Shown piece by piece: positions 40,047 to 50,945 of a stretch of DNA of 64,000 nucleotides (its first letter is position 1; every line of letters starts with the position of its first letter). The DNA is from Cyclina sinensis. Its lineage: Eukaryota; Mollusca; Bivalvia; Venerida; Veneridae. The stretch covers positions 51,371,134 through 51,435,133 of the forward strand of contig JAAONU010000001.1 of assembly GCA_012932295.1 (NCBI GenBank), read 5' to 3'. The notes beneath the pieces are model-generated. The model was not told the DNA's origin, made no database searches, and was given only the letters and a program-made list of their open reading frames with translations. A program made the translations under genes and the position numbers.

Positions 40047-40136
40047 TAATTATGCCAGCCCTAATGGGGATCGAGCCAGGAACTCCAGGACTGACAATCT
40101 GATGCTCTGCTGACAGAGCTAGCTGGGCCAGCATTT
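40047..40136 (-). mobile_element. tRNA-derived SINE head (minus strand)
   Basis: The minus-strand read gives A-box-like TAGCTCTGTCAGCAGAGC and B-box GGCTCGATCCCC (40077-40066), with tRNA-like spacing. The acceptor-stem halves do not pair well, so a functional tRNA gene is unlikely. Confidence 0.55.
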
Positions 40137-40149
40137 TGCAGTTTTAATG

Positions 40150-40460
40150 TACATTGTTTAAAACAATGCTGGTGCTTTGACTTTGGGCTGAGGACCAGTC
40201 GTTCAAGGGTCAAGGTCAAATAAATATAGGTCAGTGGGAAGGTCTTATCCACAGCAGTATTGTGTCCAAGTATGAAGTAAATCAACTTTCTAATAAGGAG
40301 GTAATGGCCAATGTTGAAGTTTTTGGACAATTGGATCTTCAAGGTAAAGGTCATTCAGGGGTCGAGGTCAAATGAATAAAGGTCAGTGGGAAGGTCGTGT
40401 CCAAAGGGATGTCGTGTCCAAGTATAGAGTAAATCCACTTACTAACAAGAAATGTTTGTA
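40150..40460 (+). repeat. Truncated copy of the gggtcaaggtca tandem family
   Basis: It has the same monomer as 27.7-28.3 kb and 57.3-58.0 kb (ggtcagtgggaaggtctt; gtccaagtatgaagtaaatc; ttatggccaatgtt-like). About two monomers remain. The 3' tail is missing because the 40.46-kb array starts directly after cttactaacaag. Confidence 0.75.
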
Positions 40461-42940
40461 AAACATAAATGCCCCCCAGCAGCACCTAATTGCTTGTGGT
40501 TGGGCCAAAGCGTTCTCTAGTTATTGATCAGAAACCGTTTTATGATCAAGGTCCCTGTGGCCTTGACCTTTGACCTAATGACCTCAATGTCAATAGGGTC
40601 ATAAACTAGTGATGACCAACCAGTATACTAAGTTTGGTGAACCTAGGTCAAAGCATTCTCTAGTTATTGATCGGAAACCGTTTTTAGGATGAAGGTCCCT
40701 GTGAGCTTGACCTTTAACCTAATGACCTAAAAATCAACAGGGGTCATCTACTGCTGATGACCAACCAGCAAACCAAGTTTGGTGAACCTAGGTCAAAGTG
40801 TTCTCTAGTTATTGATCCGAAACCATTTTTAGGATGAAAGTCTCTGTGATCTTGACCTTTGACCTAATGGCCTCAAAGTCAATAGGGGTCATCTACTGGT
40901 GATGACCAACCAGCATACCAAGTTTGGTGAATCTAGGTCAAAGTGTTCTCTAGTTATTGATCCGAAACCGTTTTTAGGATGAAGATCCCTGTGAGCTTGA
41001 CCTTTGACCTAATCACCTCAAAATCAATAGGGGTCATCTATTGGTAATGACTAACCAGCAAACCAAGATTAGTAAACCTAGGTCAAAGCGTTCTCTAGTT
41101 ATTGATCAGAAACCGTTTTTAGGATGAAAGTCTGTGATCTTGACCTTTGACCTAATGACCTCAGAGTCAATAGGGGTCATCTACTGGTGATGACCAACCA
41201 GCATACCAAGTTTGGTGAACCTAGATCCAAGCGTTCTCTAGTTATTAATCGGAAATTGTTTTTAGGATGAAGGTCCCCGTGAGCTTGACCTTTGACTTAA
41301 TGAACTCAAAATCAATAGGTGTCAAATACTGGTGATGACCAACCAGCATACCAAGTTTGGTGAATCTAGGTCAAAGCGTTCTCTAGTTATTGATCGGAAA
41401 CCGTTTTTAGGATGGAAGTCTCTGTGATCCTGACCTTTGACCTGACCTTTGACCTAATGACCCCAAAGTCAATAGGGGTCATCTACTGGTGATGGCCAAC
41501 CAGCATACCAAGTTTGGTGAATCTAGGTCAAAGCGTTCTCTAGTTATTGATCGGAAAGGGTTTTTAGGATGGAAGTCTCTGTGATCCTGACCTTTGACCT
41601 AAAGACCTCAAAGTAAATAGGGGTCATCTACTGGTGATGACCAACCAGCATACCAAGTTTGGTGAACCTAGGTCAAAGCGTTCTTCAGTTATTGATCGGA
41701 AACCGTTTTTAGGATGAAGATCTATGTGATCTTGACCTTTGACCTAATGACCTCAAAGTCAATAGGGGTCATCTACTGGTGATGACCAACCAGCATACCA
41801 AGTTTGGTGAATCTAGGTCAAAGCGTTCTCTAGTTATTGATCGGAAAGGGTTTTTAGGATGGAAGTCTCTGTGATCCTGACCTTTGACCTAAAGACCTCA
41901 AAGTCATTAGGGGTCATCTACTGGTGATGACCAACCAGCATACCAAGTTTGGTGAACCTAGGTCAAAGCGTTCTTCAGTTATTGATCGGAAACCGTTTTT
42001 AGGATGAAGATCTGTGATCTTGACCTTTGACCTAATGACCTCAAAGTCAATAGGGGTCATCTACTGGTGATGACCAACCAGCATACCAAGTTTGGTGAAC
42101 CTAGGTCAAAGCGTTCTCTAGTTATTGATCGGAAACTGTTTTTAGGATGAAAGTCTGTGATCTTGACCTTTGGCCTAATAACCTCAAAGTCAATAGGGGT
42201 CATCTACTGGTGATGACCAACCTGCATACCAAGTTTGGTGAACCTAGGTCAAAGCGTTCTCTAGTTATTAATCGGAAATCGTTTTTAAGATGAAGGTCCC
42301 TGTGAGCTTGACCTTTGACTTAATGACCTCAAAATCAATAGGTGTCAACTACTGGTGATGACCAAACAGCATACAAAGTTTGGTGAATCTAGGTCAAAGC
42401 GTTCTCTAGTTATTGATCAGAAACCGTTTTTAGGGTGGAAGTCTCTGTGATCTTGACCTATGACCTAATGACCTCAAAGTTTATAGAAGTCATCTACTGG
42501 TGATGACCAACCAGCATACCAAGTTTGGTGAACCTAGGTCAAAGCGTTCTCTAGTTATTGATCGGAAACCGTTTTTTGGATGAAAGTCCCTGTGAGCTTG
42601 ACCTTTGACCTAATGACCCCAAAATAAATAGGGGTCATCTACTGGTGATGACCAACCAGCATACCAAGTTTGGTGAACATAGGTCAAAGTGTTCTCTAGT
42701 TATTGATCCGAAACCGTTTAAAGGATGAAGGTCCCTGTGAGCTTTACCTTTGACCTAATGACCTCAAAATCAATAGGGGTCATCTACTGGTGATGACCAA
42801 CCAGCATACAAAGTTTGGTGAACCTAGGTCAAAGCGTTATTGATCGGAAACGAAGTGTCTACAAACGGACGGACCGACCTATCGACCGACATTTGCAAAA
42901 CTATATGCCCCCTCATCTTCGATGGGGGGCATAAAAATTT
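40461..42940 (+). repeat. Homogeneous 145-bp tandem array with hairpin ends
   Basis: Seventeen landmarks of the type gttctctagttattgatc occur at 40512, 40655, 40800, 40945, 41090, 41233, 41378, 41535, 41680, 41825, 41970, 42113, 42256, 42401, 42546, 42691 and 42836. That is 143-145 bp apart, except one 157-bp step caused by a 12-bp duplication. The head is taaatgccccccagcagcacc. The tail is gacggaccgacc, then tatgccccctcatcttcg and atggggggcataaaa, a strong hairpin. Each monomer carries tgacctttgacct or a close variant. 145 is not a multiple of 3, so the array cannot encode a periodic protein. Confidence 0.9.
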
Positions 42941-43033
42941 GAAAGTGAAATAATTCCAGAATTATTCAAAACAAGGGTGCCATTGTCTCAAAATACACCC
43001 GTCACAAAAGCTTTGCAGAAGATGTCGGCATAA

Positions 43034-45965
43034 TGGATAAACAAGAGGGCCATGATTGCCCTGTATCGCTCACCTGAGTACTTTGGCTGTAGGTTTGCTA
43101 TTAAGCAGTATTTCATTTTTTAATTGAAAATATGTAAGTGCCTACAAACCAAATATGTAAAATATCAGTCAATAAATAAAGGCTCTATGACAGAAAGTAG
43201 AAATATCTAATATAAGCTATGGTGACCTTGACCCAGTGACCTCAAACCCTACCCATGGGTAGAGGTTCATGCAAGAAATCTATATATTGAATATCAAAGA
43301 TATTGGTCTATAAATGAAGGCTTTATGAGGTACAGTAGATAAATCTATTTTTAGCCTCCGTGACCTTTAACCTTTTCTAATAATTTGAACAACCAAACAA
43401 CCTTTCTGACAAACTGCCAGGATATTTGGACAGAAACAGTAGCCTCTAGAGCCTTAACAAGATATTTCTATTTTTGGGCTCTGTGACCTAGTTTTTGACC
43501 CCAGATGACCCACATTCGAACTTGACCTAGAAACCATCGAAATAACCTTTCTGACATATTTCCAGAATATTTGGGCTGAAAATGTTACCTGTAGAGTGTA
43601 AACAAGGTTTTTCCAAATTTAAGGTCTGTGACCTAGTTTTTGACCCCACATGACCCATATTCGAACTTGGCCTAGAAATCATGGATACAACATTTCTGAC
43701 ATATTTCCAGGATATTTGGGCTGAAAATGTTACCTCTAGAGTGTTAACAAGGTTTTTCCATATTCAGGCTGTGTGACACAGTTTTTGACCCCACATGACC
43801 CATATTCGAACTTGACCTAGAAGTCATCGAAACAACCTATCTGACATATTTTCAGGATATTTGGGCAGAAAATGTTACCTCTAGAGTGTTAATAAGGTTT
43901 TTCCATATACAGGCTGTGTGACCTAGTTTTTGACCCCACATGACCCATATTCCAACTTAACCTAGAAATCATCTTTACAAGCTTTCTGACAGTTTTTCAG
44001 GAAATTTGGGCTAAAAATGTTACCTCTAGAGTGTTAAAAATGTTTTACCATATTTGGGCTGTTAGACCTAGTTATTGACCCCACATGACCCATATTCGAA
44101 TTTGACCTAGAAATCATCGAAACAACCTATCTGACATATTCCCAGGATAATTGGGCAGAAAATGTTACCTCTAGAGTGTTAACAAGGTTTTTCCATATAC
44201 AGGCTGTGACCTAGTTTTTTGACCCTACATGACCCATATTCCAACTTAAGCTAGAAATCATCTTAACAAGCTTTCTGACAGTTTTTCAGGAAATTTGGGC
44301 TAAAAATGTTACCTTTAGAGTGTTAACAAGGTTTTACCATATTTGGGCTGTGTGACCTAGTTTTTGACCCCACATGACCCATATTCAAACTTGAGCTAGA
44401 AATCATCAAAACAACCTTTCTGACATATTTCCAGGATATTTGGGCTGAAAATGTTACCTCCAAAGTGTTAACAATGTTTTACCATATTTGGGCTGTGTGA
44501 CCTAGTTTTTGATCCCAGATAACCTATATTCCAACTTGGGCTAGAAATCACCCAAATAACCTTTCCGTTATATTACAAGGATAACTGAGCTGAAAATGTT
44601 ACCTCTAAAGTGTTAACAATGTTTTACCATATTTGGGCTGTGTGACCTAGTTTTTGATCCCAGATAACCTATATTCCAAATTGGGCTAGAAATCACCCAA
44701 ATAACCTTTCCGTTATATTACAAGGATAATTGAGCTGAAAATGTTACCTCTAAAGTGTTAACAATGTTTTACCATATTTGGGCTGTGTGACCTAGTTTTT
44801 GATCCCAGATGACCCATATTCCAACTTGGGCTAGAAATCACCCAAATAACCTTTCTGCCATATTACAAGGACATTTGGACTGAAAATGTGACCTCTAAAG
44901 TGTTAACAAGGTTTTCCCATATTTGGGCTCTGTGACCTAGTTTTTGACCCAAGATGACCCACATAATTAAACTTGACCTAGAAATCATTGAAACAACCTT
45001 TCTGACATATTTCCAGGATATTTGGGCTGAAAATGTTACCTCTAGAGTGTTAACAAGGTTTTTCCATATACAGGCTGTGTGACCTAGTTTTTGACCCCAC
45101 ATGACCCATATTCCAACTTGAGCTAGAAATCATCTTAACAAGCTCTCGACAGTTTTTCAGGAAATTTGGGCTTAAAAATGTTACCTCTAGAGTGTTAACA
45201 AGGTTTTACCATATTTGGGCTGTGTGACCTAGTTTTTGACCCCACATGACCCATATTCAAACTTGAGCTACAAATCATCAAAACAACCTTTCTGACATAC
45301 TTCAAGGATATTTAGGCTGAAAATGTTACCTCTAGAGTGATAAAAAGGTTTTTCCATATTTGGTCTCAGTGACCTAGTTTTTGACCCCAGATGACCCATA
45401 TTCAAACCTGGGCTAGAAATCACCCAAATAACCTTTCTGACATATAACAAGGATATTTGGGCTGAAAATGTGAACTCTAAAGTGTTAACAAGGTTTTTCT
45501 ATATTTTGGCTCTGTCACCTAGTTTTGACCCCAGATGACCCATATTCAAACTTGAGCTATTAATCATGGAAACAAACTTTCTGACAAATTTCCAGGATAT
45601 TCGGGCTGAAAATCTTACCTCTAGGGTGCTAACAAGGTTTTTCCATATTTGGGCTGTGTGACCTAGTTTTTGATCCCAGATGACCCATATTAAAACTTGG
45701 GCTAGAAATCAACCAAACAACCTTTCTGACATATTGCCAGGACATTTGGAATGAAACAATAGCCTCTAGAGCCTTAACAAGATTTTTCTATTTTTAGGTC
45801 ATGTGACCTAGTTTTTGACCCCAGATGACCCATATTCGAACTCGCCCGAGTAATTACTGGGACAAATATTCTGACCAAGTTTCGTGACAATTGGAGCAAA
45901 AATGTGACCAGTACAGTGTTAACGAACTAAGTGTGACGGACATTCATCGATCCTAATAGCTCACC
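43034..45965 (+). repeat. 145-bp tandem array, second family (gtgacctagtttttgacc)
   Basis: The head is gggccatgattgccctgtat followed by cgctcacctgagtactttgg. A unique stretch runs to about 43.4 kb, then monomers with gtgacctagtttttgacc at 43483, 43628, 43773, 43918, 44063, 44206, 44352, 44497, 44642, 44787, 44932, 45079 and on to 45.8 kb. The period is 145 bp with small indels. The tail is gtgtgacggacattcatcg then agctcaccctgagca, where the expected hairpin is cut off. The sequence is unrelated to the preceding array apart from the period and architecture. Confidence 0.88.
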
Positions 45966-45972
45966 CTGAGCA

Positions 45973-46135
45973 AGCCGGCACAAAATTTGTCCGCGAGACC
46001 CAGTGGACTGAAAATGTTCACCACCGCGGACATGAACCTGTGGCCGTAAGTGTTTCCCCCATGGAATGCTGCGGTAAATTGCGGGGGAACGCGGTGGTCA
46101 ATCACCGCGGATCGCGGTGAAAACTGTTGCTTTTT
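45973..46135. other. GC-rich island between two repeat arrays
   Basis: This stretch is rich in CCGCGG and GCGGAC motifs (caccgcggac; tcaccgcggatcgcggtg) in an AT-rich setting. It includes a short palindrome around ccgcggatcgcgg. The open frame on the minus strand has no recognised domain. A related GC-rich patch occurs at 48.71-48.93 kb. Confidence 0.5.
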
Positions 46136-46195
46136 AAGATTAATTATTAAAACTTTACTACTTAAAATATGTAAAATTTGATTTTGTAATAAAAA

Positions 46196-48200
46196 CAAGA
46201 GGACCATGATGGCCCTGTATCGCTCACCTGAGTATGACTGCTTTTAACAAAGTTGCTATGGACCTGGTTAATTGACCCCAGATGACCGATATTCGAACTT
46301 GACCTAGAAATTATTGGAACAAGCTCTTTGACAAATTTCAAGGTTATTTGTACTGAAAATGTTACCTCTAGAGTGTTAACAAGGTTTTTCCATATTTGGG
46401 CTCTATGACCTAGTTTTTTAGCCTAGATGTCCCATATTCGAACTTGACCTAGAAATTATGGAAACAATCTCTCTGACTAATTTTCAGGATACTTGGACTG
46501 AAAAAGTAGCCTCTAGAGTGTTAACAAGGTTTTTCGATATTTAGGCTCTGTGACCTAGTTTTTGACCCCAGATAAACCATATCCAAACTTGAGCTACAAA
46601 TCATCAAAACAACCCATCTGACAAATTTCCAGGACATTTGGAGTGAAAATGTAGCCTCTAGAGTGTTTACAAAGTTTTTCGATATTTGGGCTATGTGACC
46701 TAGTTTTCCACTCCAGATGACCCATATTCAAACTTGAGCTAGAAACCATAAAATTAAGCTTTCTGACAAATTTCCAGGTTATTTGGAATTAAAATGTTAC
46801 CTCTAGAGTGTTAACAAGGTTTTTCCATATTTGGGCTCTGTGACCTAGTTCTTGACCCAAGATGACCCATACTCCAACTTGAGGTAGAAATCATCAAAAA
46901 AACCTGTCTGACAAATTTCCAGGATATTTAGACTGAAAATGTAACTCTGGAGTGTTAAAAAGGTTTTTTAATATTTGGGCCATGTGACCTAGTTTTTGAT
47001 CCCAGATGACCCATATCCAAATATCAGCTAGAAATCAATGAAACAACCTTTCTGACAAATTTCAAGGACATCTGGACTAAAAATGTAACCTCTAGAGCAT
47101 TAACAAGGTTTTTCTACTTTCGGGCTCTGTGACCTAGTTTTTGACCCCAGAAAACCTATATTCAAAACTGAGCTAGAAATCATCGATAGAACCTTTCTGA
47201 CAAATTTCCAGATTATTTCGACGAAAAATGTTACCTTTAGAATGTTAACAAGGTTTTTCCATATTTGTACTCTGTGACCTAGTTTGTGACCCTAGATGAC
47301 CCATATTCGAACTTGATCTAGAAATCCTCAAGGCAACCTTTCTGACGAATTTCCAGATTATTTGGGCTGAAAATGTAACCACTAGAGTGTTAACAAGATT
47401 TTTCTATTTTTGGGCTCCTTGACCTACTTTATGAACCCAGATGACCCATATTCGAACTTGAGCTAGAAATCATTGAAGCAACTTTTCTGACAAATTTCCA
47501 GATTATTTGGGCTGAAAATGTTACCTCTAAAGTGTTAACAAGATGTTTCTATTTTTGGGCTCTGTGACCTAGTTTTTGAACCCAGATGACCCTTATTCGA
47601 ACTTGAGCTAGAAATCATAGAAGCAACCTTCCTGACAAATTTCCAGATTATTTGGTCTTAAAATGTTACCTCTACAGTGTTAACAAGGTTTTTCGAAATT
47701 TGGGCTCTGTGACCTAGTTTTTGACCCCAGATGACTCATATTTGAACTTGACCTAGAAATCGTCAAAGCAACCTTTCTGACAAATTTCCAGATTATTTGG
47801 GCTGAAAATGTAACCTCTAGAGTGTTAACAAGATTTTTCTATTTTTGGGCTCCGTGACCTAGTTTTTGAACCCAGATGACCCATATTAGAACTTGAGCTA
47901 GAAATCATCGATAGAACATTTCTGACAAATTTCCAGGATATTTGGACTGAAAAAGTAGCCTCTAGAGTGTTAACAAGGTTTTTCTATATTTGGGCTCTGT
48001 GACCTAGTTTTCCAACCCTGATAACCCATGTTCGAACTCGTCCGAGATATTAATAAGACAAACATCCTGACCAAGTTTCATGACAATTGTGGCAAAAATG
48101 TGACCACTAGAGTGTTAACAAACTAATTGTGGACGGACGGACGGACGACGGACAAAAGGTGATCAGAAAAGCTCACTCTGTCACTACATGACAGGTGAGC
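46196..48200 (+). repeat. 145-bp tandem-core element, complete head to tail
   Basis: The head is gaggaccatgatggccctgt then cgctcacctgagtatgac. The core has landmarks at 46405, 46550, 46695, 46840, 46984, 47129 and 47274 onward, 144-145 bp apart. The tail is ggacggacggacggacgacgg, then agctcactctgtcactacat and gacaggtgagctaaaa, a hairpin. Same family as 43.0-45.97 kb and 60.5-61.9 kb. Confidence 0.9.
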
Positions 48201-48712
48201 TAAAAATTATGTAGATACAATGTATTTGTTGTTTGTACATCTTGTTAATCTCTTGTTATTGAATTACCATGAACAAAAATACTCTAAATCGTGGCAAATC
48301 ATTGTCGTATTAAATTCGAAAATAGAGTAGATATGCAAGTTCATGGTTGTGAAAACCACTTTTAAGTCAAATACTGAATAACCTCGGTGTACTGCATTTA
48401 CCAAAAAGTAACAAGAGACAACAATGAAAACATCAACTTTTGTTTCTTACACCATGAAAACTTAATCCTTGTCAATGCTGTAGCATACTCTGTAGTATGT
48501 AGTTTGTGTCTATCAATGCGGTCACTCCAAATTTTACAATCAAAACAAAGGTTAGGTTTTTCATTTTAAATGCCGTTTCAATATTTTTACATCTAAAATT
48601 TTAACTATTAATGTTATTACCATTTGTTTTGGTTGATTTAAAGTCATCTTGTAAAATAAGAACACGGTGAAAATTTTATAAAAACAACATTTATTTTTGA
48701 GCTATAGTTACA
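48201..48712. other. AT-rich spacer between a repeat and a GC-rich island
   Basis: No repeat landmark, exon or RNA was recognised. It separates the tail of the 46.2-48.2 kb element from the GC-rich island. Confidence 0.4.
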
Positions 48713-48930
48713 ATGGCCGCCGTGTTCCGCCACGAGAAACAGGTAACTGAATTTATCGATATTTTAAATATAATCTTCGGTATTTTTTCCGCGGTAGAAA
48801 CAACTGGACTTTGCGGATCGCAGCTGAAATTAGCCCGCTTATCGCGGACGTCTGCTACGTTTGTCCGCTAAAAGAAAAAGTTGTCCGCAGTGGTATTGCG
48901 AAAAAGGCAGAATCCGCGCTGAGCATACTG
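48713..48930. other. GC-rich island with a possible short first exon
   Basis: The island holds CpG-rich sequence (ttatcgcggacgtctgctac; ttgtccgcagtgg). At 48713 an ATG in good initiation context opens a ten-codon stretch followed at 48743 by a donor-like GTAACTG. No downstream exon was found, so this is not called a gene. Confidence 0.35.
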
Positions 48931-48964
48931 TAGCCCCAAAAACAACAAGGTTCTTCTATTTAGT

Positions 48965-49232
48965 AAAAGCAATCATCCTCTGGGGGAAATGGTAATCTTG
49001 TTATTGAGTACCCTCTGACCTTGACCTTTGACCTACTGACCCAAAACACAAAACGGATTTTTTGTACTCAATAAGGGCAATAACCCTGTGAAGTTTGAAG
49101 GGTTTGGGTCAACTGGTGCTCAAGTTATTGAAAGGAAAGGAAGTGTGAAAGACAGACAGACAAACAGACATCCATGGACAAAAACAATATGTCTCCATCA
49201 GAGGGGCGGGGTTGGGGGGGGAGACATAACAA
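48965..49232 (+). repeat. Single-core repeat element with gagacata ends
   Basis: It contains ctgaccttgacctttgacct, then gtttgggtcaactggtgctc, a gacagacagacaaacagac stretch and a tail hairpin tatgtctccatcagagggg...gggggagacata. It has the same layout as the larger families but about one core copy. Confidence 0.65.
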
Positions 49233-49237
49233 AGAAC

Positions 49238-49266
49238 AATTAAAGGTATAGCCCTTGGTGTTTCAG
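49238..49266 (+). repeat. Left remnant of the 164-bp family split by an insertion
   Basis: The sequence ttaaaggtatagcccttggtgtttcag matches, in two pieces of the monomer at about 52353-52380, cttaaggtttagggcc and ttgtggtttcag. The rest of the same monomer resumes at 52046, on the other side of the 2.8-kb insertion. Confidence 0.7.
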
Positions 49267-50435
49267 TATGGAAGGGGATATCCGCCACTGTATGTCTACT
49301 GCTAAATTACAATTTTATGTAATTTACTTTCATATGCGTCCTACTTATTGACAACTTCAATAAAGTTGCATATATTCTATTTATAAGTAATTTGTTTTTC
49401 ATATTTCCTATTGCTATTGTTACAATTTATTCCCATATTCAAATAACTCTTTTTTGCACATTTAGAGTCCGTGGTTTAACATTTCTTGTACCGTTGTGAT
49501 CTTGAAATGTTTATCTGTAAAAGTATAGACTGAAAACTATGTATTTGTAAATTCATTTGACTTTGTTGCTATTGAATGTGACAAGAAGTTAACAACTACT
49601 TAAGTCTTTTATGTTTCTTAATTTGAATGTATCGGCTTTTTATTCAACATCATTCTTGTTTGCTGCCACATGGCTGTTGTTTAAATTTAATATTCCAGAA
49701 GGTAATCATTAACAACATGAACGATAGAAAAATATGTTTAAACTTCAGAAAAAGAGGTATTTAAACATGATGCATAAACTTAGTATAATCGTCAATCGGT
49801 TGTTAAAAGCATCATGTTAATGTAAACTTCGTAGGGAACCAGTAAAGAATTTAAGATTCTAGCGCAAATTATTATACACGGGAGATAACTGTAGAAGAAC
49901 AAATTTGACCTTCAGCGTTTTCCGTGGTTTTACGGTGAAATAGTAATTACTTGCCCGTCGTGTATTTTGGATGAAATGCTAAATAATGGCGAAATAAGTG
50001 AATAAGTAAATGTTTCTTTTTCAGTAGTAAAATTCTCCCATCTACACATAAGTACAAGTTTTGACCTGAGGTCATTTATAATTTATATTGTCAATTGAAA
50101 TTCTCGGAAAAGTGGGTCAAATAATGAAGATTAAAGGTAGAAATCTGGTTATTTGTTTATATTATAGCTTTCTTAACAGATTCACGGACATAGGCCACGT
50201 CTCACATCATTTTTAAACATGTATGAAAATACTATATACATGTATAACAGGATTATATTAAAACAATGTGGTCTGTGGACCGATTAGGTTTGAGAAAACT
50301 TTTCCATTTTTCTGGGCAAATCACCCTTTCTTAATGGAATGAAGGACAAATATAAAGAAAATATAAATTATGCATAGCGTCTATATGACTGAGAGTATTG
50401 TTGAAGTACATAAGTAGACAAAATAAACCTAAGGG

Positions 50436-50520
50436 TTCTCACGGGAATTGAACCCCAACCGCTTTCATGAAGCCCCAACACTGTTGGCAACAACAAGGTT
50501 GTTGGAAGTGGCCTAAACCA
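50436..50520 (-). mobile_element. Possible tRNA-derived SINE fragment (minus strand)
   Basis: The minus strand reads GGTTGGGGTTCAATTCCC (50460-50443), a good B-box with a T-arm-like continuation. The A-box region is not convincing. It lies inside the 49267-52045 transposon. Confidence 0.35.
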
Positions 50521-50866
50521 CTACATTGTATCAGGGTCTTTAAAACATGTAAAAGAGACACTGATTGTAGATAAATATGTCTATAAGTTAAAGACACCAT
50601 TTGAGGAGTCAAAATGTCAATCGGGACTGGTTGAATGACTTAACTCTGAGATGAATTTATAAAAACAGAAGTCTTTTTCATTTTCTAGTATTTTTTCAGC
50701 TAATTGGAAAATAAATGTCATGAAAATGTTTTAAATGTCATTTTGTATGTTTTATGATTAAGCTTTGTTTTTGAGTGAACATTAAAATGAGTGATTTTAT
50801 CAAAAATGCTTAAGTGTGTAGAACTGTTCAGAACTGTTCCTTGAGAGGGAAGATAACCTGTATGAG

Positions 50867-50945
50867 GCTGGGTAGCTCAGACAGTAGATCAGCGGAACAG
50901 TATTCCAAGTGTATGGAGTTTGAGTCCTGGTGGGCTGCACAGTCT
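50867..50945 (+). mobile_element. tRNA-derived SINE head
   Basis: A-box ggtagctcagacagtag (50871-50887) and B-box gagtttgagtcctgg (50916-50930) have tRNA spacing. The acceptor stem is poor, so I call a SINE head and not a tRNA gene. It lies inside the 49267-52045 transposon. Confidence 0.55.

Noticed and set aside
40461..42940. Regularly spaced repeats that might suggest a CRISPR array
   Set aside because: The whole 145-bp unit repeats with no unique spacers, and the setting is a eukaryotic genome.
44863..45450. Open frames in the 145-bp arrays with repeated peptide phrases, for example at 44863-45102 and 45268-45450 on the minus strand
   Set aside because: They are translations of the tandem DNA monomer. 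145 is not a multiple of 3, so the frame shifts each unit, and no start, promoter or domain supports a protein.
50867..50945. Functional tRNA gene
   Set aside because: The A and B boxes are good, but the acceptor-stem halves do not pair and the segment sits inside a transposon; a SINE head fits better. The same applies at 9902-9958, 12839-12892 and 40066-40130.
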